In this document: positions 18,564 through 27,183 of the stretch, one piece after another
Position numbering within the stretch: position 1 is the stretch's first letter
How the letters are laid out: each line of letters begins with the position of its first letter
Source: Rhizobium sp. FY34
GTDB taxonomy: Bacteria > Pseudomonadota > Alphaproteobacteria > Rhizobiales > Rhizobiaceae
Assembly: GCF_005222845.1 (NCBI RefSeq)
Contig: NZ_STFZ01000006.1
Span: 62,001 to 126,000, forward strand
Direction of reading: 5' to 3'
Length of the DNA: 64,000 nucleotides
Position numbers and translations under genes: made by a program
The notes under the pieces: model-generated
The model's input: only the letters and a program-made list of their open reading frames with translations
The model's database searches: none
Told to the model about the DNA's origin: nothing

Positions 18564-19518
18564 AGCCATCGGCCAGAATGCCGAACAGGATGATGAGCAG
18601 GAGATCGGCAACCCGCGACAGGGTGAGCGCCCGGCGGATATCCTGTGCCGTTGCCTCGCGCCTGCCGCCTTCTCCCATAACGTGATCATCCACCAGCACG
18701 CCGCCATAGATGCGTGGACCGGCCAGGGCCAGACCGAGCGCGCCGGCCATGGCCGCTTCCGGCCAACCGGCATTCGGGGATTTATGGCGTGAGGCATCGC
18801 GGCGCAGGGCATTCCAGGCGGCACGCGGCGAGGCGCCGGGCACCAGCGCGGCCGCAGCAATGAACAGCAGTGCTGTCAGCCGCGAGGCGGGCAAGTTGAC
18901 GAGGTCATCGAAGCGGGCGGCCGCCCAGCCATAGGCGCCGTAGCGGGCATTGCGGTGGCCGATCATGCTGTCAGCCGTGTTCGTGGCCTTGTAGAGGGCG
19001 GCGCCCGGCAAGCCGCCGAGACCAAGCCAGAGGGCGGGGGCGGTGATGCCATCGGAAAAGTTCTCAGCAAGGCTCTCGATGGCCGCACGGCTGACACCTG
19101 CCTCGTCCAACTGGTCCGGATCGCGCCCGACAATCATCGAGACGGCTTTGCGACCTGCCGGCAGACCGCCATTCTCCAGTGCGTCGGCCACGGCGCGTAC
19201 ATGATCTTCGAGGCTCTTTTGCGCAATCAGGCTGGAGGCGATGACGGCGAGCACGAAAAACCCGAAGGGCAGCCAGAGCAGCGAGCGCTCGATGAGCAGC
19301 GATACGACGAACGTGACGCCGAGCAGGATGAGAAATGCGATCACCCCATGGCGGCGGCGTATGTCAAACGGCAGATCAAGCCGGTTGAAGCGCCTTTCCA
19401 GCCGTTCGATCAGCTTGCCGATCCAGATCACCGGATGGCCGATGCGATCCACAAGCCATTGCGGATAACCGACAAGCCGTTCAATAAGCAGAGCGATAAA
19501 GGCGAGAGAGAAGGCCAT
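18547..19518 (-). CDS. cobD: Adenosylcobinamide-phosphate synthase (CbiB family)
   Basis: 323 aa membrane protein (CobD in Pseudomonas denitrificans naming, CbiB in Salmonella naming). Attaches the aminopropanol arm to adenosylcobyric acid. Several hydrophobic segments (about residues 1-15, 60-95 and the C-terminus [18 protein letters not shown]). Conserved [37 protein letters not shown] and [18 protein letters not shown] identify the family. Start ATG 19518 shares the CATG at 19516-19519 with the divergent cobC start; the 3' end overlaps cobQ. Confidence 0.94.
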   Translation of the reverse strand: MAFSLAFIALLIERLVGYPQWLVDRIGHPVIWIGKLIERLERRFNRLDLPFDIRRRHGVIAFLILLGVTFVVSLLIERSLLWLPFGFFVLAVIASSLIAQKSLEDHVRAVADALENGGLPAGRKAVSMIVGRDPDQLDEAGVSRAAIESLAENFSDGITAPALWLGLGGLPGAALYKATNTADSMIGHRNARYGAYGWAAARFDDLVNLPASRLTALLFIAAAALVPGASPRAAWNALRRDASRHKSPNAGWPEAAMAGALGLALAGPRIYGGVLVDDHVMGEGGRREATAQDIRRALTLSRVADLLLIILFGILADGFSALI

Positions 19519-20572
19519 GGATCAGCAACGGGACGCGACAGAGGGCAAAAGCGGGCAGGCGATCGATCACGGTGGCAATCTGGCGCGGGCGGCGGCACTT
19601 TTTCCGCAGGCGCTCCAGCCGTGGATTGATCTTTCCACCGGTATCAATCCTCACTCCTATCCCCATTCGCCCATTCCGACCACCGCTTTTTCCCGCCTGC
19701 CGGAGCCGGCAGCGCTTGAACACCTGAGGGCTGTGGCGGCAAATGCTTATGATGCGCCATCACCCGCTCATCTGGCGCCGGCACCGGGCACGCATATCCT
19801 TTTGCCGCTGCTGATCGAGGCCGTCTTTGGCCGTCTTTCGGTTGCGGGTCGTCGGGCGGCAGTGCTGTCGCCCACCTATGCCGAGCACGCAAGGCTTGCC
19901 CGGCATGCCGGTTTCGATGTCACGGAGACGGCGGATTTCGGCGCGCTGGCAAGCGCGGATCTTGCGATTGTGGTCAACCCCAACAATCCAGATGGACGGC
20001 TCATCGCGCCGCAGGACATTTTCGATCTTTCGCGCCGGCTGGCTGCCAAGGGCGGGCTTCTGGTGGTCGATGAAGCGTTCATGGAGGTCGCGGAGCCGGA
20101 TGCATCCGTTGCCGTTGCCGTGCATCCGGGACTTGCGGTTCTGCGCTCGTTTGGCAAATTCTATGGCCTTGCCGGCTTGCGGCTGGGCTTTGCCGTTGCG
20201 CCACCCGCGATTGCCGAGCAATTGTCGGTGCGGCTCGGCCCCTGGGCCATTCCGGGACCGACCCTACATGCCGGGCTCGAAGCGCTGGTCGATCGCAAGT
20301 GGCAGGACGCCATGCGCGGTCAGCTGAAGCAGGAGGCAGGGCGGCTGGACAGCTTGCTGGCGGGTGCCGGGCTGCAGGTGTCAGGTGGTACCTCGCTGTT
20401 TCGCTATCTAGTGGACCCTCGGGCGCCGGCGCTGTTCCAGCATCTGGGCGAAGCAGGCATTCTTGTGCGCCGATTTTCCGAGCGGCCGGATTGTTTGCGC
20501 ATTGGCCTGCCACAGGTGGACGAGTGGAAACGGTTGGAAACGGCCCTTTGCACAGAAAATTGGCAAAGTTGA
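19517..20572 (+). CDS. cobC: CobC, threonine-phosphate decarboxylase-like PLP enzyme
   Basis: 351 aa, fold-type I PLP enzyme of the histidinol-phosphate aminotransferase group. CobC (Pseudomonas naming; CobD in Salmonella) makes the (R)-1-aminopropan-2-ol phosphate arm or its precursor. Visible: HGGNL and DLSTGINP near the N-terminus, VNPNNPDGR, DEAFMEV, and the Schiff-base Lys in SFGKFYGLAGLRLGF. C-terminal PDCLRIGLP also fits. The start ATG 19517 overlaps head-to-head with the cobD start. GAGAG/AAGG upstream may serve as ribosome-binding site. Confidence 0.92.
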   Translation: MDQQRDATEGKSGQAIDHGGNLARAAALFPQALQPWIDLSTGINPHSYPHSPIPTTAFSRLPEPAALEHLRAVAANAYDAPSPAHLAPAPGTHILLPLLIEAVFGRLSVAGRRAAVLSPTYAEHARLARHAGFDVTETADFGALASADLAIVVNPNNPDGRLIAPQDIFDLSRRLAAKGGLLVVDEAFMEVAEPDASVAVAVHPGLAVLRSFGKFYGLAGLRLGFAVAPPAIAEQLSVRLGPWAIPGPTLHAGLEALVDRKWQDAMRGQLKQEAGRLDSLLAGAGLQVSGGTSLFRYLVDPRAPALFQHLGEAGILVRRFSERPDCLRIGLPQVDEWKRLETALCTENWQS

Positions 20573-20652
20573 AGCCTGCAGGAAAGGTTTGCATTCTGTC
20601 CATGCTGCGCTAGGGTCTGGCCTTCCTTGATCGTCGCATGCAGGTGAATTCC

Positions 20653-22083
20653 ATGTCCATGAGCAGTAATCTCCCCCAGATCTTCCAGGCCGTCGATCGG
20701 CACAGGGAGGTGTTCAAGGAGCTTTCGGATCGTGTCTGGGCAACGCCGGAAACCTGCTATATGGAAGTGGTTTCCACTGCCGCCCATCGCGAAATGCTGG
20801 AGACACAAGGCTTCCGTATCACGGAGAACGTGGCGGGTATCCCGACAGCTCTGATCGGCGAGGCAGGCGAGGGCGGGCCGGTCATCGCCTTTCTCGGTGA
20901 ATATGATGCGCTGGCTGGGCTGAGCCAAAAGGCCGGCGTTTCCCATCACGAGCCATTGACGGCAGGCGCCAACGGCCATGGCTGTGGCCACAATCTGCTC
21001 GGTTCGGCCTCGCTTCTGGCGGCAACCGCCTTGAAAGACTGGCTGGAAGCCACCGGCACGCCCGGCCGCGTGCGCTATTACGGCTGCCCGGCGGAAGAAG
21101 GCGGAGCGGCCAAGGCCTTCATGGTGCGTGCAGGCGCCTTTCAGGATGTCGATATCGCCATCTGCTGGCACCCAAGCGCCTTTGCCGGCGTGCAGCGCGA
21201 AACCTCGCTTGCCAATTGCCGCATCGATTTCACCTTTACCGGCCGTTCCTCGCATGCGGCGGCAAGCCCCGAGCTTGGCCGCAGCGCGCTTGATGCCGTG
21301 GAACTGATGAGCGTCGGCGTTAATTATCTGCGCGAACATATGCAGCAGGATTGTCGCATCCACTATGCGCTGCTCGATGCCGGAGGCATTTCGCCCAATG
21401 TCGTGCAGGCACATGCCAAGGTGCGCTACGTGGTGCGCGCGCCGGAACTGTCCGGTCTCTTTCCGCTTATCGAGCGGGTGAAGAAGGTTGCTGAAGGGGC
21501 GGCGCTGATGACTGAGACGAAGATGGAAAACATCATCCTGTCGGGCGTTTCCAACCTCATCGTCAACACGCCGCTGATGGATGTCATGCAGGATGTCTGG
21601 CAGAGCATGGGCGCGCCCGATTTCGACGATGCGGACCGCCGGTTTGCCGAGGAAATCCGTTCCACGCTGACGCCGGAAGATATTGCCGCAAGCTGGGCGC
21701 AGGAACGCCTGGAAGAGCGCGATATTCCGCTCGCCGATTTCATCCTGCCCGCCCATAGTGAGGTGCGCCAGATGGGCGGCTCCACGGATGTCGCCGATGT
21801 CAGCTGGGTCGTGCCAACCGTGCAGGCCTATGGTCCGACGCTTGCCATCGGTACCCAGCTGCACACCTGGCAGGTGGTGGCGCAGGGCAAGAGCAGCCAT
21901 GCGCACAAGGCGATGATCGACACGGCCAAAGCCATGGCCGCAACCGGCCTCGCCGCGCTGCAAAGCGACCAGTTGCGCGAGGCCGCCTGGGCCGATCTCA
22001 AGCGCCGGCTGAAGGGGCAGGCCTATCGCAGCCCCATCCCGCCGGAAGCCGAGCCGCCGGTGGCCGCCATGGGCGGTCGCTGA
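20653..22083 (+). CDS. M20-family amidohydrolase, AbgB-like
   Basis: 476 aa from ATG 20653, 5 nt after AGGTGA (20642-20647); ATG 20638 lacks a good ribosome site. Zinc-dependent M20 peptidase/amidohydrolase related to p-aminobenzoyl-glutamate hydrolase subunit B. Likely metal ligands are in GEYDALAGL, NGHGCGHNLLG and AEEGGAAK, with later SSHAAASPELGRSALDAVE in the dimerisation domain and SSHAHKAMIDTAKAMAATG at the C-terminus. Substrate is not determinable from sequence. It is followed 37 bp later by an aminotransferase in the same direction, suggesting a two-gene catabolic unit that releases and transaminates an amino compound (inference). Confidence 0.85.
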   Translation: MSMSSNLPQIFQAVDRHREVFKELSDRVWATPETCYMEVVSTAAHREMLETQGFRITENVAGIPTALIGEAGEGGPVIAFLGEYDALAGLSQKAGVSHHEPLTAGANGHGCGHNLLGSASLLAATALKDWLEATGTPGRVRYYGCPAEEGGAAKAFMVRAGAFQDVDIAICWHPSAFAGVQRETSLANCRIDFTFTGRSSHAAASPELGRSALDAVELMSVGVNYLREHMQQDCRIHYALLDAGGISPNVVQAHAKVRYVVRAPELSGLFPLIERVKKVAEGAALMTETKMENIILSGVSNLIVNTPLMDVMQDVWQSMGAPDFDDADRRFAEEIRSTLTPEDIAASWAQERLEERDIPLADFILPAHSEVRQMGGSTDVADVSWVVPTVQAYGPTLAIGTQLHTWQVVAQGKSSHAHKAMIDTAKAMAATGLAALQSDQLREAAWADLKRRLKGQAYRSPIPPEAEPPVAAMGGR

Positions 22084-22120
22084 GCCGCCACCCCATCACA
22101 GATTTTTGGAGCAGACATCC

Positions 22121-23479
22121 ATGACGATCCAGCCCAATTCCATCGAGGCCCGCGACAAGGCCTACCAGCTGCATTCCTATACCAATGCCAAGGCATTGGA
22201 GCGCGATGGCGCGCTGGTGATCGAAAGCGGTGAAGGGATCTATGTCTTCGACAGCAATGGAAAGCGCTATATCGAGGGCATGGCCGGCTTGTGGAGCGTG
22301 GCTGTCGGATTCGGGGAACAGCGCCTGGTGGATGCCGCCGCCCGGCAGATGGCGAAGCTTCCCTATTATCACACATTCGCGGCCAAGACCCATGGTCCTT
22401 CCGTCGATCTGGCGGAAAAGCTGATCCAGATGGCGCCGGTGCCGATGTCGAAGGTGTATTTCACCAATTCCGGATCGGAAGCCAATGATACGGCGATGAA
22501 GATGATCTGGTACCGCTCCAATGCTCTGGGCCGGCCGGAAAAGAAGAAGATCATCTCGCGCATCAAGGGATATCACGGCGTGACGGTGGCCAGTGCCAGC
22601 CTGACGGGCCTTCCCAACAATCACCGCTCGTTTGATCTGCCGCTGCCCGGTATTTTCCACACCACCTGTCCGCATTTTCGCCTGTTTGCGCAGGAGGGCG
22701 AGGATGAGGCCGGTTTTGTCGCAAGGTGTGCAGCCGATCTCGAAGCACTCATCGCGCGGGAAGGTGCCGATACGATTGCAGCCTTCATCGGCGAGCCGGT
22801 CATGGGGGCCGGCGGTGTCATCGTGCCGCCGGCGGGCTATTGGGAGGCCATCCAGCCTATCCTGAAGAAGCACGACATCCTCTTCATTGCAGACGAAGTG
22901 ATCTGCGGCTTTGGTCGCACCGGCCAGATGTTCGGCACCACCACCTTTGCGCTGGAGCCGGATATCATCACCCTGTCGAAGCAGCTCTCCTCCTCCTATC
23001 AGCCGATTTCGGCGCTTCTGATCAATGATCGTGTCTATCAGCCGATTGCCGAGGAATCCGGTCGCATCGGCACTTTTGGCCACGGCTATACAGGCTCCGG
23101 TCATCCGGTGGCCGCTGCCGTCGCACTGGAAAATCTCGCGATCATTGAGGAACGCGATCTGGTCGGCAATGTGCAGGCGCTCAGCCCGTTTTTCCTCAAG
23201 CGCCTGAAGGCGCTCGAGGCGCATCCTCTGGCCATTGAAGCGCGGGGAATAGGTCTTATCGGGGCGCTGGAGCTGGCGCCACGCGAAGGATTTGCGACTG
23301 GGCAGCTGGGACCGAAACTGGCTGCAATCCTGCAGGAGAACGGTCTGTTTTCGCGCGCGGTCGGCGATTCCATGGCGCTTTGCCCGCCGATGATCATCAC
23401 CGAGGAACAGGTCGGCACGATCTTCGATATCTTTGAGCGCTCGCTCGACGTGTTCCAGACGCAGCTGTCTGCAGCCTGA
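22121..23479 (+). CDS. Class III aminotransferase (omega-amino acid/diamine:pyruvate type)
   Basis: 452 aa from ATG 22121, with GGAG at 22108-22111; an upstream in-frame TTG at 22106 is rejected. PLP-dependent class III aminotransferase. KVYFTNSGSEANDTAMKMIW, FIGEPVMGAGGVIVPP and FIADEVICGFGRTGQMFG are the usual motifs. The Schiff-base lysine is K287 in LSKQLSSSYQPISA. Close to putrescine- or beta-alanine:pyruvate transaminases (SpuC/AptA-like), but the amino donor cannot be fixed from sequence. Probably co-transcribed with the M20 amidohydrolase upstream. Confidence 0.87.
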   Translation: MTIQPNSIEARDKAYQLHSYTNAKALERDGALVIESGEGIYVFDSNGKRYIEGMAGLWSVAVGFGEQRLVDAAARQMAKLPYYHTFAAKTHGPSVDLAEKLIQMAPVPMSKVYFTNSGSEANDTAMKMIWYRSNALGRPEKKKIISRIKGYHGVTVASASLTGLPNNHRSFDLPLPGIFHTTCPHFRLFAQEGEDEAGFVARCAADLEALIAREGADTIAAFIGEPVMGAGGVIVPPAGYWEAIQPILKKHDILFIADEVICGFGRTGQMFGTTTFALEPDIITLSKQLSSSYQPISALLINDRVYQPIAEESGRIGTFGHGYTGSGHPVAAAVALENLAIIEERDLVGNVQALSPFFLKRLKALEAHPLAIEARGIGLIGALELAPREGFATGQLGPKLAAILQENGLFSRAVGDSMALCPPMIITEEQVGTIFDIFERSLDVFQTQLSAA

Positions 23480-23504
23480 GCCAGAAGGCTTTGCGATAGC
23501 GGGA

Positions 23505-23534
23505 TTATTGCACCCTGCGGCAGGGCGCCTATAT
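23505..23534 (+). promoter_or_regulatory. Possible promoter placing the cls start codon at the transcript 5' end
   Basis: CTATAT at 23529-23534 matches the rhizobial -10 consensus and is 8 nt before the ATG at 23543; a weak -35 (TATTGC, 23505-23510) sits 18 nt upstream of it. No Shine-Dalgarno-like sequence lies between. If used, transcription would start at or within a base or two of the ATG. Confidence 0.35.
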
Positions 23535-23542
23535 CTAGCGCG

Positions 23543-25003
23543 ATGCTGGATTTTCTATCGCCCTATTGGCCGCATATCGTATTTGTCCTGTCGGTCTTCA
23601 TGGGCGCGACTGCGGCTATTCACGTGGCCATGACCAAGGATGAGGTGCGCTCGGCCATTGGCTGGGTGGGCGTCATCCTCCTGTCGCCGATCATCGGTGC
23701 CCTGCTCTACCTGATCGCCGGCATCAACAGGGTCCGCCGCACTGTCTTGGGCAATCGGCGCGAATTGCTGAAAGGCAATTTCCTCGAGCACATGGTGTCC
23801 TTCGACGCGACGGATACCATGGTGGCCACGCAGTTCGGCCGAAGATTTCAGGCCATGAAGACGCTGGGCGACCGCGTAACGCGCAACTATCTCACCACCG
23901 GCAATGCGATCACCAGGCTGGAAGGTGGGGACGCGGCCTATGGTGCCATGCTGGATGCTATTGGCAAGGCTCGACGCAGCATTATCCTGGAGACCTATAT
24001 TTTCGATCGGGACCGGGTCGGGCGCCAGTTTGTCACGGCGCTGACGCAGGCCGTGGCGCGTGGCGTTGATGTGCGCGTGCTGATCGATGCAGTCGGCGCC
24101 CGTTATTCCGTGCCGAGTGTGCTAGGCATGCTGCGCGATGGCGGGGTGACGGTGGATGTGTTCAACGGCAATGTCATCATGGGTCTGCGCCTGCCCTATG
24201 CCAATCTGCGCACCCACCGCAAGATCATGGTGGTGGATGGAGAACTGGCCTTTACCGGCGGCATGAACATCCGCGAGGCCTTTTCACGCGCCGTCAGCGG
24301 CAAGGACTTTGCCATCGATACGCATTTCCGCCTCTCCGGGCCGGTGGTGGCGGATCTGTTTGAGCTTGCCGCCGACGATTGGCGCTTTGCCAGCGGCGAG
24401 GTGCTGACGGATGAGAGCTGGCGGATCGAGCCTCCGGGCGGAATACCGGGGTCGCCGGTTCTGATCCGCGCCGTCGGTTCGGGACCTGACCGCAGCGTCG
24501 AGACCAATCACAAGATGCTGATGGGTGCCTTTTCCGTTGCCCGCTCAACCATCCGCATCGTCTCCCCCTATTTCCTGCCGGACCGGGAGCTGATCAGTGC
24601 CTTGTCCACGGCGGCGCGGCGGGGCGTTGAGGTGGATATCGTCGTGCCGGCCGCCAATAATCTGACGCTCGTTGATCGGGCCATGACCGCGCAGTTCGAC
24701 CAGATTCTCGATGGCGATTGCCGTATCTGGCGCGCGGGCGGCCCCTTCAACCATTCCAAGCTGTTGGTGGTGGACGGACGCTGGGCCTATATCGGTTCGT
24801 CCAATATGGATCCGCGTTCGCTGCGGCTGAATTTCGAGGTCGATCTGGAAGTGTTTGATGAAGCCTTCGCCCAGGCGCTCGAGGCAGAGATCGATGCCAC
24901 GCTTGCCAATGCCGAGCCGGTTTCACTGGAGGCATTGAAGGCACGTCCGTTTGCCGTGCGTCTTTTTGAGCGTGTGTTATGGCTTGGCTCACCCTATCTG
25001 TGA
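23543..25003 (+). CDS. cls: Cardiolipin synthase (phospholipase D superfamily)
   Basis: 486 aa. Membrane enzyme condensing phosphatidylglycerol molecules into cardiolipin. N-terminal hydrophobic stretches (HIVFVLSVFMGATAAIHVAM; IGWVGVILLSPIIGALLYLI) give two membrane segments, followed by two catalytic HKD domains with histidines at H225 (HRKIMVVDG) and H404 (HSKLLVVDG); the second ends in GSSNMDPRSL. The standard ClsA-type arrangement. No ribosome-binding site precedes the ATG, and a -10-like CTATAT is unusually close to it. Followed 70 bp later by an EEP-family gene. Confidence 0.93.
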   Translation: MLDFLSPYWPHIVFVLSVFMGATAAIHVAMTKDEVRSAIGWVGVILLSPIIGALLYLIAGINRVRRTVLGNRRELLKGNFLEHMVSFDATDTMVATQFGRRFQAMKTLGDRVTRNYLTTGNAITRLEGGDAAYGAMLDAIGKARRSIILETYIFDRDRVGRQFVTALTQAVARGVDVRVLIDAVGARYSVPSVLGMLRDGGVTVDVFNGNVIMGLRLPYANLRTHRKIMVVDGELAFTGGMNIREAFSRAVSGKDFAIDTHFRLSGPVVADLFELAADDWRFASGEVLTDESWRIEPPGGIPGSPVLIRAVGSGPDRSVETNHKMLMGAFSVARSTIRIVSPYFLPDRELISALSTAARRGVEVDIVVPAANNLTLVDRAMTAQFDQILDGDCRIWRAGGPFNHSKLLVVDGRWAYIGSSNMDPRSLRLNFEVDLEVFDEAFAQALEAEIDATLANAEPVSLEALKARPFAVRLFERVLWLGSPYL

Positions 25004-25073
25004 TCGGGGCTGGAAGCATGGCCCGCGCGCGCTATACTCGCCTGATGGCCTTTGAACCGATCCGCAACACCGC

Positions 25074-25883
25074 ATGAACAGCAGCAATCTCCCCGCCAGC
25101 ATCCTGTCCTCCATTCGCAATCGCAAGCAACGCGCGCTTGTCCGCGAGGATGAGACGGGCCGGCGCGACCCGTCAGATCTTCTGGTTGCCTCCTACAATG
25201 TCCACAAATGCGTTGGCGTGGACGGGCGGTTCGATCCGGCACGCATTGCCCATGTCATCCGCGAGATCGGGCCGGACGTGTTGGCGCTGCAGGAGGCGGA
25301 TACCCGCTTTGGTGAGCGCCGTGGGCTTCTCGATCTCAACTGGGTGGAGCGCGAGACGGGGCTTGTGCCGGTGCCGGTTTCGGGCTTTGCCAAGGCGCAT
25401 GGCTGGCATGGCAATGTGCTGTTCTTTCGCCATGGCGTGGTGCGTGACGTGCATCAGGTTAAGCTGCCGGGGCTGGAGCCTCGCGGTGCGCTGTTGACCG
25501 AACTGGAGCTGAAGGATGGCGCTGTCCTGCGGGTCATCGCCGCGCATCTGGGCCTGCTCAATCGTTCGCGCCAGCAGCAGGCGCGCATGATCCTCGATAT
25601 TCTTGATGCCCGCGAGGACCAGCCAACCATCCTGATGGGCGATCTCAACGAATGGCGGCTGGGCGTTCGCTCCTCGCTGAATTCTCTGTCGGCAACGTTT
25701 CGCGGCATGCCGGCGGCCGTGCCAAGCTTTCCATCGCGCCTGCCGGTGCTGGCGCTCGACCGCATCATGTCGAACCGGCCAGGGTTGATCGAACAGGTGC
25801 ATGTGCATGATACGGCGCTGGCACGGCTTGCCTCGGATCACCTGCCGATCAAGGCGGTCATCAGGGCCCATGCGCCGATTTGA
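25074..25883 (+). CDS. Endonuclease/exonuclease/phosphatase family protein
   Basis: 269 aa. Metal-dependent phosphodiesterase fold: VASYNVHKCVGVDGRFD (metal-ligand Asn), DVLALQEADTRFGER (ligand Glu), IAAHLGLLNRSRQQQARMIL, MGDLNEW and ASDHLPIKAVI (catalytic Asp-His). Proteins of this subgroup often sit beside cardiolipin synthase and may act on a phosphodiester of lipid or nucleic acid; the substrate is unknown. No signal peptide is evident. A 10-codon frame beginning at ATG 25045 ends in an ATGA overlap with this start, which would allow translational coupling. Confidence 0.85.
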   Translation: MNSSNLPASILSSIRNRKQRALVREDETGRRDPSDLLVASYNVHKCVGVDGRFDPARIAHVIREIGPDVLALQEADTRFGERRGLLDLNWVERETGLVPVPVSGFAKAHGWHGNVLFFRHGVVRDVHQVKLPGLEPRGALLTELELKDGAVLRVIAAHLGLLNRSRQQQARMILDILDAREDQPTILMGDLNEWRLGVRSSLNSLSATFRGMPAAVPSFPSRLPVLALDRIMSNRPGLIEQVHVHDTALARLASDHLPIKAVIRAHAPI

Positions 25884-25885
25884 AC

Positions 25886-26995
25886 CTATGCGGCCGGTGA
25901 TACCCGGTCTGCCACTTCACGTGCGATTGCCAGTGAGGCCGTCAAGCCCGGACTTTCGATGCCAAACAGATTGACGAGGCCGGGAGTGCCATGGAACTCC
26001 GGTCCGTCGATGCGGAAATCGGCAGCTGGATCGGAAGGCCCGCAGATTTTCGGGCGCATACCTGAGTAGCCGGGGATCAGCGCTTGCTGCGGCATATCTG
26101 GCCAGTAGCGGCGGATGGCTTCGTCAAAGCCTGCCACCCGCGACAGATCGACGGTGTAGTCGATCGCGTCCACCCATTCGACATCCGGGCCAAAGCGAAC
26201 CTGTCCGGAAAGATCCATGGTCAGATGTACGCCGAGCCCATGCGCATGCGGTGCCGGGTAGATGAGATGCCGGAAGGGTGCGCGGCCCGGCAGCATGAAA
26301 TAGCTGCCCTTGGCATAGCGCGTCTGCGGTATGGTGTGAGAAGCTTGGCCTTCTATGGCGCCAGCCACGACGGATGCATGCAGGCCGGCTGTATTGACGA
26401 GAATATCGCAGGACAGATCGAGAGGCTCAGAGCCACCGGCGCTGACCACAAAGCCGCTCCCCTCTCGACGCGCGCCGACAAACGGTGCTTTGAGCGCTAT
26501 GGTCGCGCCGGCATTTTCCGCATCGCCCTGCAGCGCCAGCATATAGCCATGGCTATCGATGATGCCGGTGGAAGGAGACAACAGGCCGGCGATGCAGGAG
26601 AGCGAAGGTTCCAGTTCCTGCGCCTCCTCCTGCGAGAGCATGGCGAGGTCGGGGACACCATTTGCCACGCCTTTACGCAACAGGTCGTGCAGCAGGAGCA
26701 GTTCGGAATCCTGCGTGGCAACGATCAGCTTGCCGCATTGACGGTACTGCACCCCATGGGAAGCGCAGAATTCATAGAGCTTCTGGCGGCCTTCCACGCA
26801 GAGCCGCGCCTTGAGGCTTCCCGGCGGATAGTAGAGCCCGGAATGGATGACTTCGCTATTGCGCGATGAGGTTCCGGTGCCGATCGCGCTGTCGGTTTCC
26901 AGCACGAGCACCGACAGTTGGCGCCCTGCAAGTTCACGCGCGCATGCAAGGCCGATCACGCCTGCGCCGACGATGATCGCATCGATATCAGACAT
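25886..26995 (-). CDS. FAD-dependent oxidoreductase (DAO family, L-2-hydroxyglutarate oxidase-like)
   Basis: 369 aa. N-terminal FAD-binding Rossmann motif IIVGAGVIGLACARELA, then SSRNSEVIHSGLYYPPGSLK, a segment characteristic of the L-2-hydroxyglutarate dehydrogenase/LhgO-like branch of the DAO family. C-terminal LVNLFGIESPGLTASLAIA also fits this group. It oxidises a 2-hydroxy acid or amine with FAD; L-2-hydroxyglutarate is the best guess. Convergent with the EEP gene (2 bp apart), with its own start at 26995 and nothing upstream in the same direction. Confidence 0.83.
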   Translation of the reverse strand: MSDIDAIIVGAGVIGLACARELAGRQLSVLVLETDSAIGTGTSSRNSEVIHSGLYYPPGSLKARLCVEGRQKLYEFCASHGVQYRQCGKLIVATQDSELLLLHDLLRKGVANGVPDLAMLSQEEAQELEPSLSCIAGLLSPSTGIIDSHGYMLALQGDAENAGATIALKAPFVGARREGSGFVVSAGGSEPLDLSCDILVNTAGLHASVVAGAIEGQASHTIPQTRYAKGSYFMLPGRAPFRHLIYPAPHAHGLGVHLTMDLSGQVRFGPDVEWVDAIDYTVDLSRVAGFDEAIRRYWPDMPQQALIPGYSGMRPKICGPSDPAADFRIDGPEFHGTPGLVNLFGIESPGLTASLAIAREVADRVSPAA

Positions 26996-27148
26996 CCAGA
27001 ATCCCTATACGGCCCATTCGCCGCAGCACGCGCCAATCTTGCGCATCTGCACCAGAGATCAAGAGGGTTGCAATGATATTCCACCAAAGTCGCAGATGCG
27101 TGGAACAATATGCCTGTCAATCCGGTCGGGTTACGCTAATGTCGGCAA

Positions 27149-27166
27149 AACGGCAGATATGCCGTT
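27149..27166 (+). promoter_or_regulatory. Inverted repeat just upstream of the small membrane protein gene
   Basis: AACGGCA (27149-27155) and TGCCGTT (27160-27166) form a perfect 7-bp inverted repeat around GATA, five bases before the GGGAG at 27171-27175. It could be an operator or a 5'-leader hairpin. No regulator can be named. Confidence 0.4.
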
Positions 27167-27183
27167 GCTAGGGAGAGATATGA

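Noticed and set aside
27102..27126. GGAAC upstream of the small membrane protein, as a third EcfG promoter
   Set aside because: No CGTT or TT at the right distance on either 16- or 17-nt spacing.
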